Source of the DNA: Paenibacillus melissococcoides
GTDB taxonomy: Bacteria; Bacillota; Bacilli; Paenibacillales; Paenibacillaceae
Direction of reading: 5' to 3'
NCBI GenBank assembly: GCA_944800085.1
Contig: CALYLO010000004.1
Coordinates: 186,001 to 250,000, forward strand
DNA: 64,000 bases
Shown: positions 15,387-24,230 of the stretch, piece after piece
Layout of the letters: every line of letters begins with the position of its first letter
Position numbering within the stretch: the first letter of the stretch is position 1
Notes under the pieces: generated by a model
Seen by the model: the letters and a program-made list of their open reading frames with translations, nothing else
The model's database searches: none
What the model was told of the DNA's origin: nothing
Translations under genes and position numbers: made by a program

Positions 15387-17075
15387 ATGCAAGAACCTTG
15401 GTGGAAAAGAGCGGCTGTCTATCAAATTTATCCGAAAAGTTTTCTGGATACGACAGGCAGCGGTCTTGGAGATATTAACGGGATTATCGCCAAATTGGAT
15501 TATCTTCGCGAACTGGGCGTGGATGTGATCTGGTTAACCCCGATTTATGCCTCGCCGGAAAAAGATAATGGCTACGATATTAGCGATTATTATGCGATTA
15601 ACCCCCAATATGGCACGATGGAGGAGTTCGACAAGCTGTTATCCGAAGCCCATCAAAGAGGGATTAAGGTCATCATGGACATTGTGGTGAACCACACCTC
15701 GACGGAGCATCCGTGGTTCCGGCAATCATGCTCTTCCCTCGATACTCCATACCGGGATTACTATATATGGAAAGAACCGAACAACGGACGGGAACCGAAC
15801 AATTGGCAGTCGAAATTCGGGGGAAGCGCCTGGAAATACGATGAAAAGACGAAGCAGTATTATTTGCATCTTTTTGACGTTACGCAGGCGGATCTCAATT
15901 GGGAAAACACTGGCGTGCGGCGGGAAGTCTATCAAATGATGAAGTTTTGGCTTGCCAAAGGAGTCAACGGATTCCGCTTGGATGTCATTAATTTAATTTC
16001 GAAAGATCAGAATTTCCCGAACGACAGCGGCGAGCATGCGCAGGCGGACGGCCGCAAATTTTATACGGACGGACCCCGCATTCATGAGTATTTGCATGAA
16101 ATGAACCGGGAAGTGTTTTCCCTTCATGACACGATGACGGTCGGGGAGATGTCCTCCACTTCGATTGAGGAATGCATCAAGTATACGAATCCCGAGCGGC
16201 AGGAATTAAGTATGGCGTTTAACTTCCATCATCTCAAAGTCGATTATCCCGGCGGAGAAAAATGGACGCACGCCGAGTTTGATTTTATCAAATTGAAGCA
16301 AATTCTCTCGGAATGGCAAGCGCGAATGCATGCGGGCGGGGGCTGGAACGCGTTGTTCTGGTGCAATCATGATCAGCCGCGCATTGTCTCGAGATTCGGC
16401 GACAGCGGCAAGTATCGGGTGGAATCCGCCAAAATGCTGGGCACAACGATTCACATGATGCAAGGGACGCCTTTTATATATCAGGGCGAAGAAATCGGGA
16501 TGACGAATCCGGAATTCCATCATCTTGCGGATTACCGAGATGTCGAATCGCTAAATATGTACAACCTATTGCGGGAACAGGGAAAAAGTCATGACACGAT
16601 CATGGACATATTAAAGCAGAAATCCCGCGATAATTCGAGAACGCCGATGCAATGGAACCGCAGTCCCCACGGGGGATTCACGAAGGGCACGCCTTGGATT
16701 CAAGCGGCTCCGAATTATCCGGAGATTAACGTGGAAGCCGCGTTAGAAGATCGGGACTCGATTTTTTACCATTATCAAAAACTAATCCAACTGCGCAAAC
16801 AATATGACATTATCACCTATGGAGATTACCGGTTGCTGCTGGCGGACCATGAACAGGTATTCGCTTATGCGCGACAATGGCAAAATGAAACGCTTCTCGT
16901 TATCAACAACTTCTACCGTGAACCGGTATCTCTAACCGCCGACGAGCTCGGAATTTACCCTGAGCATGGGAAACGCAGCATCTTCATATCCAATTATGCC
17001 GATTCGCCGGAAGATTTCCGGGCACTTCAATTGCGGCCTTACGAATCTATCGTGTATTACTGGAGGGGAGAGTAA
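15387..17075 (+). CDS. treA: Trehalose-6-phosphate hydrolase (GH13)
   Basis: 562 residues, as in Bacillus TreA. GH13 conserved regions are present: DIVVNHTS (region I), GFRLDVINL with the nucleophile Asp near 200, VGEMSS with the acid/base Glu near 254, and NHDQPR with the transition-state Asp. It cleaves cytoplasmic trehalose-6-phosphate to glucose and glucose-6-phosphate. ATG 15387 is chosen over the open frame to 15357 because AGAGGAG lies 7 bases upstream. 73 bases follow treP without a terminator. Confidence 0.93.
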   Translation: MQEPWWKRAAVYQIYPKSFLDTTGSGLGDINGIIAKLDYLRELGVDVIWLTPIYASPEKDNGYDISDYYAINPQYGTMEEFDKLLSEAHQRGIKVIMDIVVNHTSTEHPWFRQSCSSLDTPYRDYYIWKEPNNGREPNNWQSKFGGSAWKYDEKTKQYYLHLFDVTQADLNWENTGVRREVYQMMKFWLAKGVNGFRLDVINLISKDQNFPNDSGEHAQADGRKFYTDGPRIHEYLHEMNREVFSLHDTMTVGEMSSTSIEECIKYTNPERQELSMAFNFHHLKVDYPGGEKWTHAEFDFIKLKQILSEWQARMHAGGGWNALFWCNHDQPRIVSRFGDSGKYRVESAKMLGTTIHMMQGTPFIYQGEEIGMTNPEFHHLADYRDVESLNMYNLLREQGKSHDTIMDILKQKSRDNSRTPMQWNRSPHGGFTKGTPWIQAAPNYPEINVEAALEDRDSIFYHYQKLIQLRKQYDIITYGDYRLLLADHEQVFAYARQWQNETLLVINNFYREPVSLTADELGIYPEHGKRSIFISNYADSPEDFRALQLRPYESIVYYWRGE

Positions 17076-17190
17076 TACCAGCCCGGAGCAAGGTTTAGCT
17101 TAGAGAGGACGCAAACAGATCGCCCAAGCACGTCATCCGTTGCTTCATGGAGTAAAAGGATATATGCTTATAATGTTGAGTATGCTATTG

Positions 17191-17220
17191 GAGAAATGGT
17201 GAGAAATGGTGAGAAATGGA
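17191..17220 (+). repeat. Triple 10-bp tandem repeat over the treR start
   Basis: GAGAAATGGT, GAGAAATGGT, GAGAAATGGA in direct tandem, each carrying an ATG. Unit length 10 is not a multiple of 3, so a change in copy number would move the ribosome site relative to the start and change which ATGs are in frame. Confidence 0.8.
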
Positions 17221-17955
17221 ATGAAAAACAATAAATTTTCCGGGATATATTATGATCTCGCCACAAAAATTCAAACCGGAGAAATGAAATCCAATAGTTT
17301 GCTGCCTTCCGAGCATGAATTAGCCAAGATGTACAATGCTTCCCGCGAGACGATTCGCAAGGCGTTAAATCAATTGTCACAGAACGGCTATATCCACAAG
17401 GTAAGAGGAAAAGGCTCTGTCGTCCTGGATATCGAGAAATTCAATTTTCCTATTTCGGGGTTGGTCAGCTTCAAGGAGATCGCCAACCGGTCAAGGAAGG
17501 AATGGCGTACGATTGTACATGAATTGGTCCTTGCCAAGCCGGATAGCTTTATTCAGAAGCAGCTTAAAATCAACCATAAAACGGAAGTATGGAAAATTGT
17601 CCGATCGAGAGAAATCGCCGGCGAGCGGATTATTTTAGATATCGATTACGTCAATAAAGAATTTGTCCCCACGATTACGAAAGATATTGTGGAGCATTCG
17701 CTTTACGAGTATATCGAGTCGCAGTTGGGACTTGTCATCAGCTTCGCCAAAAAAGAAATCACGGTGGAGCAGGCGACCGAGGCCGATCGCGAATACATGG
17801 ATTTAGGCGAACACACCTATGTCGTGGTCGTCAGGAACCATGTTTATCTGAATGATACCGCCTTGTTGCAGTATACCGAGTCGAGGCATCGGCCCGATAA
17901 ATTCAGGTTTGTCGATTTCGCCAGACGCGAAAATATCGGTTTGCCGTTCAAATGA
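17206..17955 (+). CDS. treR: GntR-family trehalose operon repressor
   Basis: About 249 residues: N-terminal winged helix (LLPSEHELAKMYNASRETIRKAL), then a UTRA effector domain, as in TreR, which releases its operator on binding trehalose-6-phosphate. Two matching palindromes flank the treP promoter. The start is uncertain: three tandem copies of the 10-mer GAGAAATGGT/A (17191-17220) create ATGs; ATG 17206 and ATG 17221 are in frame, and 17221 gives the more family-like N-terminus. Confidence 0.87.
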   Translation: MVRNGMKNNKFSGIYYDLATKIQTGEMKSNSLLPSEHELAKMYNASRETIRKALNQLSQNGYIHKVRGKGSVVLDIEKFNFPISGLVSFKEIANRSRKEWRTIVHELVLAKPDSFIQKQLKINHKTEVWKIVRSREIAGERIILDIDYVNKEFVPTITKDIVEHSLYEYIESQLGLVISFAKKEITVEQATEADREYMDLGEHTYVVVVRNHVYLNDTALLQYTESRHRPDKFRFVDFARRENIGLPFK

Positions 17956-17979
17956 GCAACAGCCGGTTCCATGCATGTA

Positions 17980-18317
17980 GGGGTTGTCCCATAGGTAGTT
18001 TTTAGCTACAACTGAGACAACCCCACTTGCTTTTTACAGCTCGACTTGCCAATAAAACTGCGAAATTACAGTTTTCCCTTGTGAAGTTTCCTCCGTTAAA
18101 GGAAGTCCTGCAAAACCGCAGGAATATCAGCTATACCAATGGATTGAAAGCAAAAAACGGCGAAAATGATGCAATTTTGCAGGAATGGCATCAGTTCGCT
18201 GCTGAAATCGCGTAAATTCCTGCACATATGCAGGATTCGCTGCCTCCCCCACCTCCGCAATTCGCAGCTGTCCCGTCTTGCCCTTCCTCATTTTTCATTG
18301 ACTTATTGGACAGCCCC
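17980..18317. repeat. Dispersed MITE-like intergenic repeat, copy 2
   Basis: Starts GGGGTTGTCCCATAGG with an immediate inverted partner ACTGAGACAACCCC, ends TTGGACAGCCCC, the inverse of its start. It shares ordered landmarks with 9741-10103 (CAGCTCGACTTGCC, AAAACTGC, TCCTGCAAAAC, TGCAGGATT) at perhaps two-thirds identity by eye. No convincing coding sequence lies inside. Confidence 0.6.
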
Positions 18318-18410
18318 TTTTATTGGCTTTGATAACGAAGCTGGCAACAGGTATTCGGACTGGATTATAAGTTCAACCCGATTAGGTTCGGACAGGGAGG
18401 AGTAGCGGTC

Positions 18411-18782
18411 ATGCATACATTCAAAATCAAACGGATCTATGAGCAGGCAGACAGCAGCGACGGCATCCGCGTACTGGTGGATCGGATCTGGCCACGAGGA
18501 ATGTCCAAAGAAAACGCGCATCTGACGGCGTGGATGAAGGACATTGCTCCAAGCGCCGAGCTGCGCAAATGGTTCAACCATATTCCTGCAAAATTCCCGG
18601 AATTCCAGCGCCGGTATGAAGCCGAACTGACGAGCGCGGCGCTGCGGGACGATATCCGGCAATTGATCTCCTGGGTGCGGGAGAGCGATGTGACGCTGCT
18701 GTATGCCTCCAAAGACGAGCAGTATAATCAGGCGGTCGTCCTGCAGCGGTTTTTGACCGATCGAATGGGGATGATGAACTAA
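18411..18782 (+). CDS. DUF488 family protein
   Basis: 123 residues matching the YeaO-like DUF488 family: IKRIYE near the start, then VLVDRIWPRGMSKENAHLTAWMKDIAPS, and a late LLYASKDEQYNQA. Function is not established for this family; it is usually a small cytoplasmic protein. It stands alone, with AGGGAGGAG ahead of the ATG, immediately after the repeat at 17980-18317 and convergent with the following MFS gene. Confidence 0.85.
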   Translation: MHTFKIKRIYEQADSSDGIRVLVDRIWPRGMSKENAHLTAWMKDIAPSAELRKWFNHIPAKFPEFQRRYEAELTSAALRDDIRQLISWVRESDVTLLYASKDEQYNQAVVLQRFLTDRMGMMN

Positions 18783-18847
18783 AGTTGTTGTATCCGGCAG
18801 CCGGCTCACTGCCCGCCCGCGGACTCCGGCCCTCCTTTTTCCATGGG

Positions 18848-20038
18848 TTACATTGTGAGCTGCTGCTGATTCAGCCTCCGATCCGTATACAGCGCCTTGA
18901 TCATCAGCCCCATCGAGGCGGCGATGAGCAGCGACGGAATCCAGAAAATGGTTGGCGACACTCCTTCGATCAGGAGCGGCAGGAAATATCCGATCAAGGA
19001 AGCCGTCTGCGAGATGAACACATAAAGACTCGCCCCGAAGCCCGCCCGATGGATGAACATGCGCTGCACATAGCCCATCCCGACGCCATACAGCACCGAG
19101 ACGAAGAAGGAATAGAGCGGCTGCACCAGGAAAAAGACAGGCAGCGATCCGCTCATGCTGTAGGTCAGATATGTAATCAGCGCGAAGCCGCTGCCGAGCA
19201 GCAGAACCCGCTTGCTGCCGTATTTGGCCGCCCAGTAGCCGGCCATTGTCATGAACAGCAGCTCGAAGACGGCCTGCGTGCTCCAGATGTAGGACATGAG
19301 CCGGGGATCGCCGAACAGCTCGTGCACGACGAGCGGGAGATACAAGCCCCGGATCGCGTCCGCGCAGGAGAGCAGCAGGATGGCGAACAGCATGATGAGC
19401 GAGAACGGCTCCCCCGCGCTGGACTGCTTCGCCGTCAGCGGCGAGGCCGTAATCTCCCGGTAGAACAGCAGGAGCAGGAACAAGGCGGCATAGCCCGCCA
19501 GATTGCCCCAGAGGACGCCATGGAACGTGGCGGCCAGATACAGATTGGCGCCGAACAGCAGACCGGTGAAAAAGCCGACGCTGTACGTGGCGCGGAGCCA
19601 GATCTGCGCAATCTCGACGACGTCGGGCGCGAGGCGCGTGAAGTGATTGCGCGCCATCGCAAATAATTGCCCCATAATCATGCCCGAAGGCGCGGTGGCG
19701 AGCGCCATCCCGACGAGGGCCGTAGCGTAGCCGTCCGCATTCATATAGATCAGCAGCCCGCCGATGCACAGCAGGGAAGCGATCATCGGAATCGTCTTCT
19801 TCCGCTTGATGCGGTCGCTTCCGATACCGACCGTAATCGTCAGCACCATATTGAGGAAGAGCGAGATGGCGAAAATCGAAACGATTTCGATTTTGCCCAA
19901 CTGCACCGATTCCTGCAGATAGACAGCATTCATCGGAGCGAGAATCCCGGTTCCGATTCCATACAGGAAGAGGGTGAGCACGAGCAGCCAAGCCCCCGGA
20001 ATTTTGACAAACACGTTGAAATCTTGCCAAATACGCAT
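18848..20038 (-). CDS. MFS transporter, SetA/SetB-like sugar efflux type
   Basis: 396 residues with 12 predicted spans. The N-terminal stretch YGIGTGILAPMNAVYLQE and the loop GSDRIKRKKT fit MFS porters of the sugar-efflux (SET) group, which expel sugars or analogues to relieve sugar-phosphate stress; family-level inference only. The start ATG 20038 has AAGGAGTT close by. Single-gene unit facing DUF488. Confidence 0.75.
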   Translation of the reverse strand: MRIWQDFNVFVKIPGAWLLVLTLFLYGIGTGILAPMNAVYLQESVQLGKIEIVSIFAISLFLNMVLTITVGIGSDRIKRKKTIPMIASLLCIGGLLIYMNADGYATALVGMALATAPSGMIMGQLFAMARNHFTRLAPDVVEIAQIWLRATYSVGFFTGLLFGANLYLAATFHGVLWGNLAGYAALFLLLLFYREITASPLTAKQSSAGEPFSLIMLFAILLLSCADAIRGLYLPLVVHELFGDPRLMSYIWSTQAVFELLFMTMAGYWAAKYGSKRVLLLGSGFALITYLTYSMSGSLPVFFLVQPLYSFFVSVLYGVGMGYVQRMFIHRAGFGASLYVFISQTASLIGYFLPLLIEGVSPTIFWIPSLLIAASMGLMIKALYTDRRLNQQQLTM

Positions 20039-20271
20039 GGAGAGAAACTCCTTCCTGGAAGCGCTTTTAGAGGTAGTTGAACATCTATTGAGACTTTACC
20101 TACCATTATGCGGCCAATCTTGGGCGAACGACTAGGATATATTTTACAAGTCTGTACACGAATTCAGTTATATTTGGAATCGCCTCAACGCTTTATATGT
20201 GATATACTGGAAATAAACCGATTGAAATAAACGACTTTTGATATAAACATCGTAGCTGAACGACAACCGCG

Positions 20272-20330
20272 AAGCACGCGTTGTCCGCATCTCCTTTAAC
20301 CAGGAGCTGTGGATAGCGCGTGCTTTTTTA
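20272..20330 (+). terminator. Long bipartite hairpin with T-run upstream of the broken rpn gene
   Basis: AGCACGCG (20273-20280) pairs with CGCGTGCT (20317-20324), followed by TTTTTT; an inner CTCCT/AGGAG stem (20291-20305) stacks inside. The only upstream plus-strand sequence is about 170 bases of non-coding DNA, so this may be an attenuator or the end of a small RNA rather than a gene terminator. Confidence 0.55.
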
Positions 20331-20388
20331 CATGTTTGGATTTGCATGGAAAGAGCAGTCGAATATGATACAATAAGGAGGAAATCAG

Positions 20389-21143
20389 GTGAGAGTCGCT
20401 GATAGACAGCAAACGGAAAGACTTAACCCGAAAAATGATTTTTTGTTCAAGCGCCTTTTTGGTGAGGAGGAAGGCAAGCCGCTGCTTATTAGTTTGCTCA
20501 ATGCGATTCTTCGACGCGATGGCGTTCGGCAGATCACCGATGTGTCGATTCTGGAGGATACGAAGCTCGCGCGCGAGTTAGTAGAAGATAAGGAAGCCGT
20601 TCTCGATATTTTATGTGAAGTCGATGGCCGTGAAAAAGTGAATGTCGAAATGCAAGTGCGCCGCTTTGTGCGGATGGATTACCGGAGCCTGTTCTATGTG
20701 GGCAAGCTGCTCACCGAGTCGCTTCACTATGGGATCCGCTGCATCGCTGGCTGCGGTTTTTGGAACAGAAGGCGACTGCCGAACAACTGGAGGAGTTGAT
20801 GATGTTGGATAAGGTATTCAAGGAAGCCGAAGACCGTCTAGCCAGTTTGGCGAGCGACGCGGAGACGCGCCGGCGCTATGCGCTGCGGGAAAAGGCTTTG
20901 CATGATCACGCCAGCCTCCTGCAGGATGCGCGTATGGCCGGGTTTCAGGAAGGGATCGAGCAAGGGATTGAGCAGGGGCTTGAAAAAGGTTTTGAACAAG
21001 GAATATATCAAACGGCAGCAAACATGCTGAAGGAAGGGCTGGACACCGCCTTTATCTGCCGCATTACGGGGCTTGATGCCGCACAGCTTGAACGGGTGAA
21101 GGAAGCGATGATGCGTGAGCCTAAATCGAACGAAACGCTCTAA
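20389..21143 (+). pseudogene. Rpn-family recombination-promoting nuclease/putative transposase, internally deleted
   Basis: The first 109 codons (GTG 20389, AAGGAGG 7 bases upstream) give the Rpn start NPKNDFLFKRLFGEE and the nuclease core AVLDILCEVDGREKVNVEMQ (PD-D/ExK type). After LTESLHYG the frame breaks; the expected WLRFLEQKATAEQLEELM resumes in another frame at about 20750 and runs to the usual C-terminus with its E-Q-G repeats. Roughly 60-100 central codons are missing. Rpn proteins cut DNA and stimulate RecA-independent recombination. This copy should be inactive. Confidence 0.8.
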
Positions 21144-21333
21144 CGGGACGCCCCGGCAGTTGGGGCAGCCGTGGATGCGCTTACGCAACGAAGTTCGGCG
21201 GCAGGCTGTTTGTGCAAATATTTCGGAAGATAATTATAGTACCGATCCGAATCATTTGTTATGGTAGAGATACTTCAACCGAAGTTCCATACCAATTGAC
21301 AACGCAGATAGCCTGCAAAGAGGTGTTGACGCA

Positions 21334-22614
21334 ATGAGTATCAAGGCAATCTTGCTCGGGGCAGGAATCCGGGGCGCCGAAGTATATGCCAAGCATGCGC
21401 TGCAGTACCCGGAAGAACTGGAATTCGTCGCCGTCGCGGAGCCGGATGTGAAGAAACGTGAGGCGTTTGCGCGCTTGCATCGGATCGATCCCGGGCAAGC
21501 GTATGAAGATTGGCGGGAAGTGTTCGAACGGCCGCGGTTTGCCGATGCGGTGTTGATCTGCACGCAGGATCGGATGCACTACGAAGCCGCAAAGGCAGCG
21601 CTGGAGCAAGGTTACCATGTGCTGCTGGAGAAGCCGATGTCGCCTTCTCCGACCGAATGCATTGAGATTGAAGCCGCCGCCCGCCGCAATCAGCGGGTGC
21701 TGACCATATGCTATGTTCTCCGGTATACGCCGTTCTGGTCGGGAATCCGTCAAGTCATCGAGGAGGGCGGTATCGGGAAGGTCGTGAATATCCAGCTTCG
21801 TGAAAATATCGGCTTCGGCCACATGGCGCACAGCTATGTGCGGGGCCCATGGCGCAATACGGCGGAATCGAGTCCGCTTGTGCTGGCGAAGTCATGCCAC
21901 GATCTGGACATCATCCTGTGGCTGATGAACCAGGATTGCAGAAGGCTGACGTCATTCGGTTCTCTCTTTCATTTTAAAAAGGAGAACATGCCGGAGGGCG
22001 CGACCGAATATTGTACGGACGGCTGCATTCACGTGGACAATTGCTGCTACTCCGATCTGCGCTTTTATTTGGGAGAAGGACGCCGCCGCGCGCTGCACTT
22101 TACGCGGGACGGATCGGACGAGAGCATCCGGGAGACGATCCGGAGCACGCCTTTTGGCCGCTGCGTCTACCAATGCGACAACGATGTTGTCGACCACCAA
22201 GTCATTAGCATGGAGTTCGTCAACGGAGCGACCGCTTCGTTCACGCTGTCGGCCTTCACGCATGACAGCACGCGCACCGTTCACATTTCGGGCACGCGCG
22301 GAGAGATTCGGGGCAATATGACCGATCAGGCGTTTACCGTCTACGACTTTGTCAGCGGGACGGCGCGGGAAGTTCGGGTCCATGACGAAGGAAGCGAAGG
22401 CTGCACCCAGATGATGAGGGAGTTCTGCCGGCTTGCCGCCGATCCGGACAACCCCTATGCGATCGAATCGCTCCGCGGTTCTCTGCAGAGCCATATGATG
22501 GCGTTCGCGGCGGAGGAATCGCGGTTGAGCCAGGGCGTGCCGGTCGAGATTCAGGAGATGATCATGCGTTATCGGTTAACCTCGGCCAATGCATTGGCTT
22601 CCGCGGGAGTATAA
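21334..22614 (+). CDS. Gfo/Idh/MocA family oxidoreductase
   Basis: 426 residues. An N-terminal Rossmann fold (ILLGAGIRGAEVYAKHAL) is followed by the family EKP motif in LLEKPMSPSPTEC near residue 100, with a substrate domain containing LAKSCHDLDIILWL (the conserved His/Asp region). These enzymes oxidise or reduce sugars and inositols with NAD(P). The substrate is unknown. A cysteine cluster near residue 230 (YCTDGCIHVDNCCY) is an added feature seen in a subset of the family. Single-gene unit ended by a strong hairpin. Confidence 0.88.
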   Translation: MSIKAILLGAGIRGAEVYAKHALQYPEELEFVAVAEPDVKKREAFARLHRIDPGQAYEDWREVFERPRFADAVLICTQDRMHYEAAKAALEQGYHVLLEKPMSPSPTECIEIEAAARRNQRVLTICYVLRYTPFWSGIRQVIEEGGIGKVVNIQLRENIGFGHMAHSYVRGPWRNTAESSPLVLAKSCHDLDIILWLMNQDCRRLTSFGSLFHFKKENMPEGATEYCTDGCIHVDNCCYSDLRFYLGEGRRRALHFTRDGSDESIRETIRSTPFGRCVYQCDNDVVDHQVISMEFVNGATASFTLSAFTHDSTRTVHISGTRGEIRGNMTDQAFTVYDFVSGTAREVRVHDEGSEGCTQMMREFCRLAADPDNPYAIESLRGSLQSHMMAFAAEESRLSQGVPVEIQEMIMRYRLTSANALASAGV

Positions 22615-22637
22615 CGCCTGCATGGGGCCTTAGAAGA

Positions 22638-22702
22638 GAAGAAGGAATGGCAGGCAAGCGGAGTGGCAGCGCTTGCTCCGGCCGATTCCTTCTTCATTTA
22701 TT
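22638..22702 (+). terminator. Rho-independent terminator
   Basis: GAAGAAGGAAT (22638-22648) pairs with ATTCCTTCTTC (22685-22695), then a T-rich stretch. It lies right after the Gfo/Idh/MocA gene and, read on the other strand, also after the L,D-transpeptidase remnant. Confidence 0.7.
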
Positions 22703-23043
22703 TACTCGTACAGCCCCAGTTCCTCATCTACTCTAATGGTTACGACCCCGTCCTGGGGCAATTGGCGGTCGCGCTGGAACCGCTTGACCGCATAGGTGGT
22801 ATCCGCGCGGAATTTTCCGTTGCAGACTCCACTGAAGTACCCCGCGCTTTTCAACCGGGATTGGACCAGCTGCACATCTCCGCCCACGTCGCCTTCGGCT
22901 ACGAGTCTTGGATCATGCTTCAGCCCGCCCAACACATGCCCGTGTGAATCGTCACCTTCGTGCCGACCGGAATCAGCTCGAACAGCTCGATGACATCCCG
23001 GTTGCGCATCCGGACGCAGCCGTGGCTCAGATGCTGCCCGAGC
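22702..23043 (-). pseudogene. L,D-transpeptidase (YkuD) with peptidoglycan-binding domain, 5' truncated and frameshifted
   Basis: On the minus strand GQHLSHGCVRMRNRDVIELF carries the YkuD catalytic SHGCxR motif, and a peptidoglycan-binding domain (VQLVQSRLKSAGYF, TTYAVKRFQRDRQLPQDG) follows in the next frame. The two join if one G is added near 22940 (TGHVLGGLKHDP). The N-terminal half of the catalytic domain is missing: at about 23043 the sequence changes to an unrelated plus-strand gene. Intact relatives form 3-3 cross-links in peptidoglycan. Confidence 0.75.
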
Positions 23044-23423
23044 CGTCGGAGGAAGCGATCCGGCAGCTTCGTATGCGTTACCGCATGGCGGCCGCGGCGG
23101 CCGATGCTTACGTCGAGGCGGGATTCAGCACGGTCGTGCAGGATGTCATCGTCGGCCCCGAATTAAGCACGTTCATTGAATTCATCAATACGCGGCCGTT
23201 ATATGTGGTCGTGCTCTGGCCGCGGGCGGAAGTCGTGGCGGCAAGGGAGTTGTCCCGCTCCAAGCAAGGATACGGGATATGGACCGTGGAGGCTCTCGAT
23301 CACATTTTGCGCCAGGAGTAGCCTCGGATCGGCATGTGGCTCGACACGTCCGACCTGACGCCGGAAGAGACAGTCCGGGAGATCGAGCGCCGGGCATGGA
23401 CAGATGCGATCATCCAGGAGTAA
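23035..23423 (+). pseudogene. P-loop phosphotransferase-like kinase, N-terminus lost and internal stop
   Basis: From EPSEEAIRQLRMRYRM the frame resembles the C-terminal part of AAA-type or chloramphenicol-phosphotransferase-like kinases (FSTVVQDVIVGP, VVVLWPRAEVVAARE, GIWTVEALDHIL). The Walker A region is absent because the gene starts at the junction with the YkuD remnant. An in-frame TAG at 23319-23321 interrupts it; the frame continues as PRIGMWLDTSDLTPEETVRE to TAA 23421. Two independent lesions mark it as dead. Confidence 0.7.
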
Positions 23424-23468
23424 ACCATAGAGTGGCATGAAGATTGCTAACCGCAAGGAGGAGACATG

Positions 23469-23655
23469 ATGGAACAGTGGGAATATAAGACGCTCAAGAT
23501 CAAAACCGGAGGTTTTCTGGGAGGAAAGGTTGACGAGCAGGAATTCGAGGAGGAGCTGAACCGGCTTGGACTGGACGGATGGGAACTGGTATCCTGCTTC
23601 GATACCAGCCTGAATCAGGGCCAATCGCGGGACGTTATCGCGGTCTGCAAGCGGG
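23469..23655 (+). pseudogene. DUF4177 protein fused at its 3' end to a Nudix remnant
   Basis: ATG 23469 follows AAGGAGG. MEQWEYKTLKIKTGG and LGLDGWELVSCF are diagnostic for DUF4177, a small protein of 60-70 residues. Instead of a stop after VIAVCKR the frame runs on as Arg-rich nonsense through the Nudix sequence in another frame. The domain core seems complete, so a product could still fold, with an extra tail of about 60 residues. Confidence 0.65.
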
Positions 23656-24048
23656 CGAGACGCCGCAGGACGGGGTGCGGGAGCTGCGCGAGGAGCTTGG
23701 CATCGAGCCAGAGCCGGGGAAGCTGGCCTATGCCGGCGTCATCGGCGATTCGATCGTGCAGCCGGGCATCATCGATAATGAGTTCTGCCATGTCTTTTTC
23801 TATCGTTATGATGGAGCAATCTCCGCTTCCAGCTGCAGGAAGATGAGGTCGATTCCATCGTCCGGGTCGAAGCGGTAGCATTCCGCAAGCTTTGCCTCGG
23901 CGACGCGGATTGCATTCAAGCAGAGGAGTTCATGCGAGGAAATGGCGAACGCGGCGCAGAGATCAAGCTGACCATGAGCGATCTTGTCCCCCATGAACCG
24001 AGTTATTTTGCGTTTCTTCTTGAACATTTCCAGGGCCTTATTGAATAG
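23640..24048 (+). pseudogene. Nudix hydrolase remnant with frameshift
   Basis: AGETPQDGVRELREELGI holds most of the Nudix box (GETPxxGxxRELxEELG) but the N-terminal strands are missing, replaced by DUF4177. The frame breaks at about 23823; adding one C to a CC run gives AISRFQLQEDEVDS and the rest reads normally to TAG 24046. The family removes phosphate from nucleoside diphosphate derivatives. Probably inactive. Confidence 0.7.
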
Positions 24049-24091
24049 CATCGGCTTATCCGCCAGCGGCCTAAAGCTTGCTGACCTTACG

Positions 24092-24122
24092 ACAGACTGT
24101 CCATACGGCGGTCTGTTTTTTA
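24092..24122 (+). terminator. Rho-independent terminator
   Basis: ACAGAC/GTCTGT stem with a 13-base loop followed by a run of six to seven T, closing the remnant zone before the M23 peptidase. Confidence 0.65.
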
Positions 24123-24230
24123 TAGGGAGAAGCAAGAATATCAAAATGTAAATAATTACATATATTTACAAGTAGAAAAAGTGTGTTATCGTTAGAGTGT
24201 ATTTACCTAAAAAAGGGGATGATTGGAGTA

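Noticed and set aside
18303..20030. 575-codon minus-strand frame
   Set aside because: It overlaps both the DUF488 gene and the MFS gene; the translation is Arg/His-rich nonsense, while the other frame gives a clean 12-span MFS protein.
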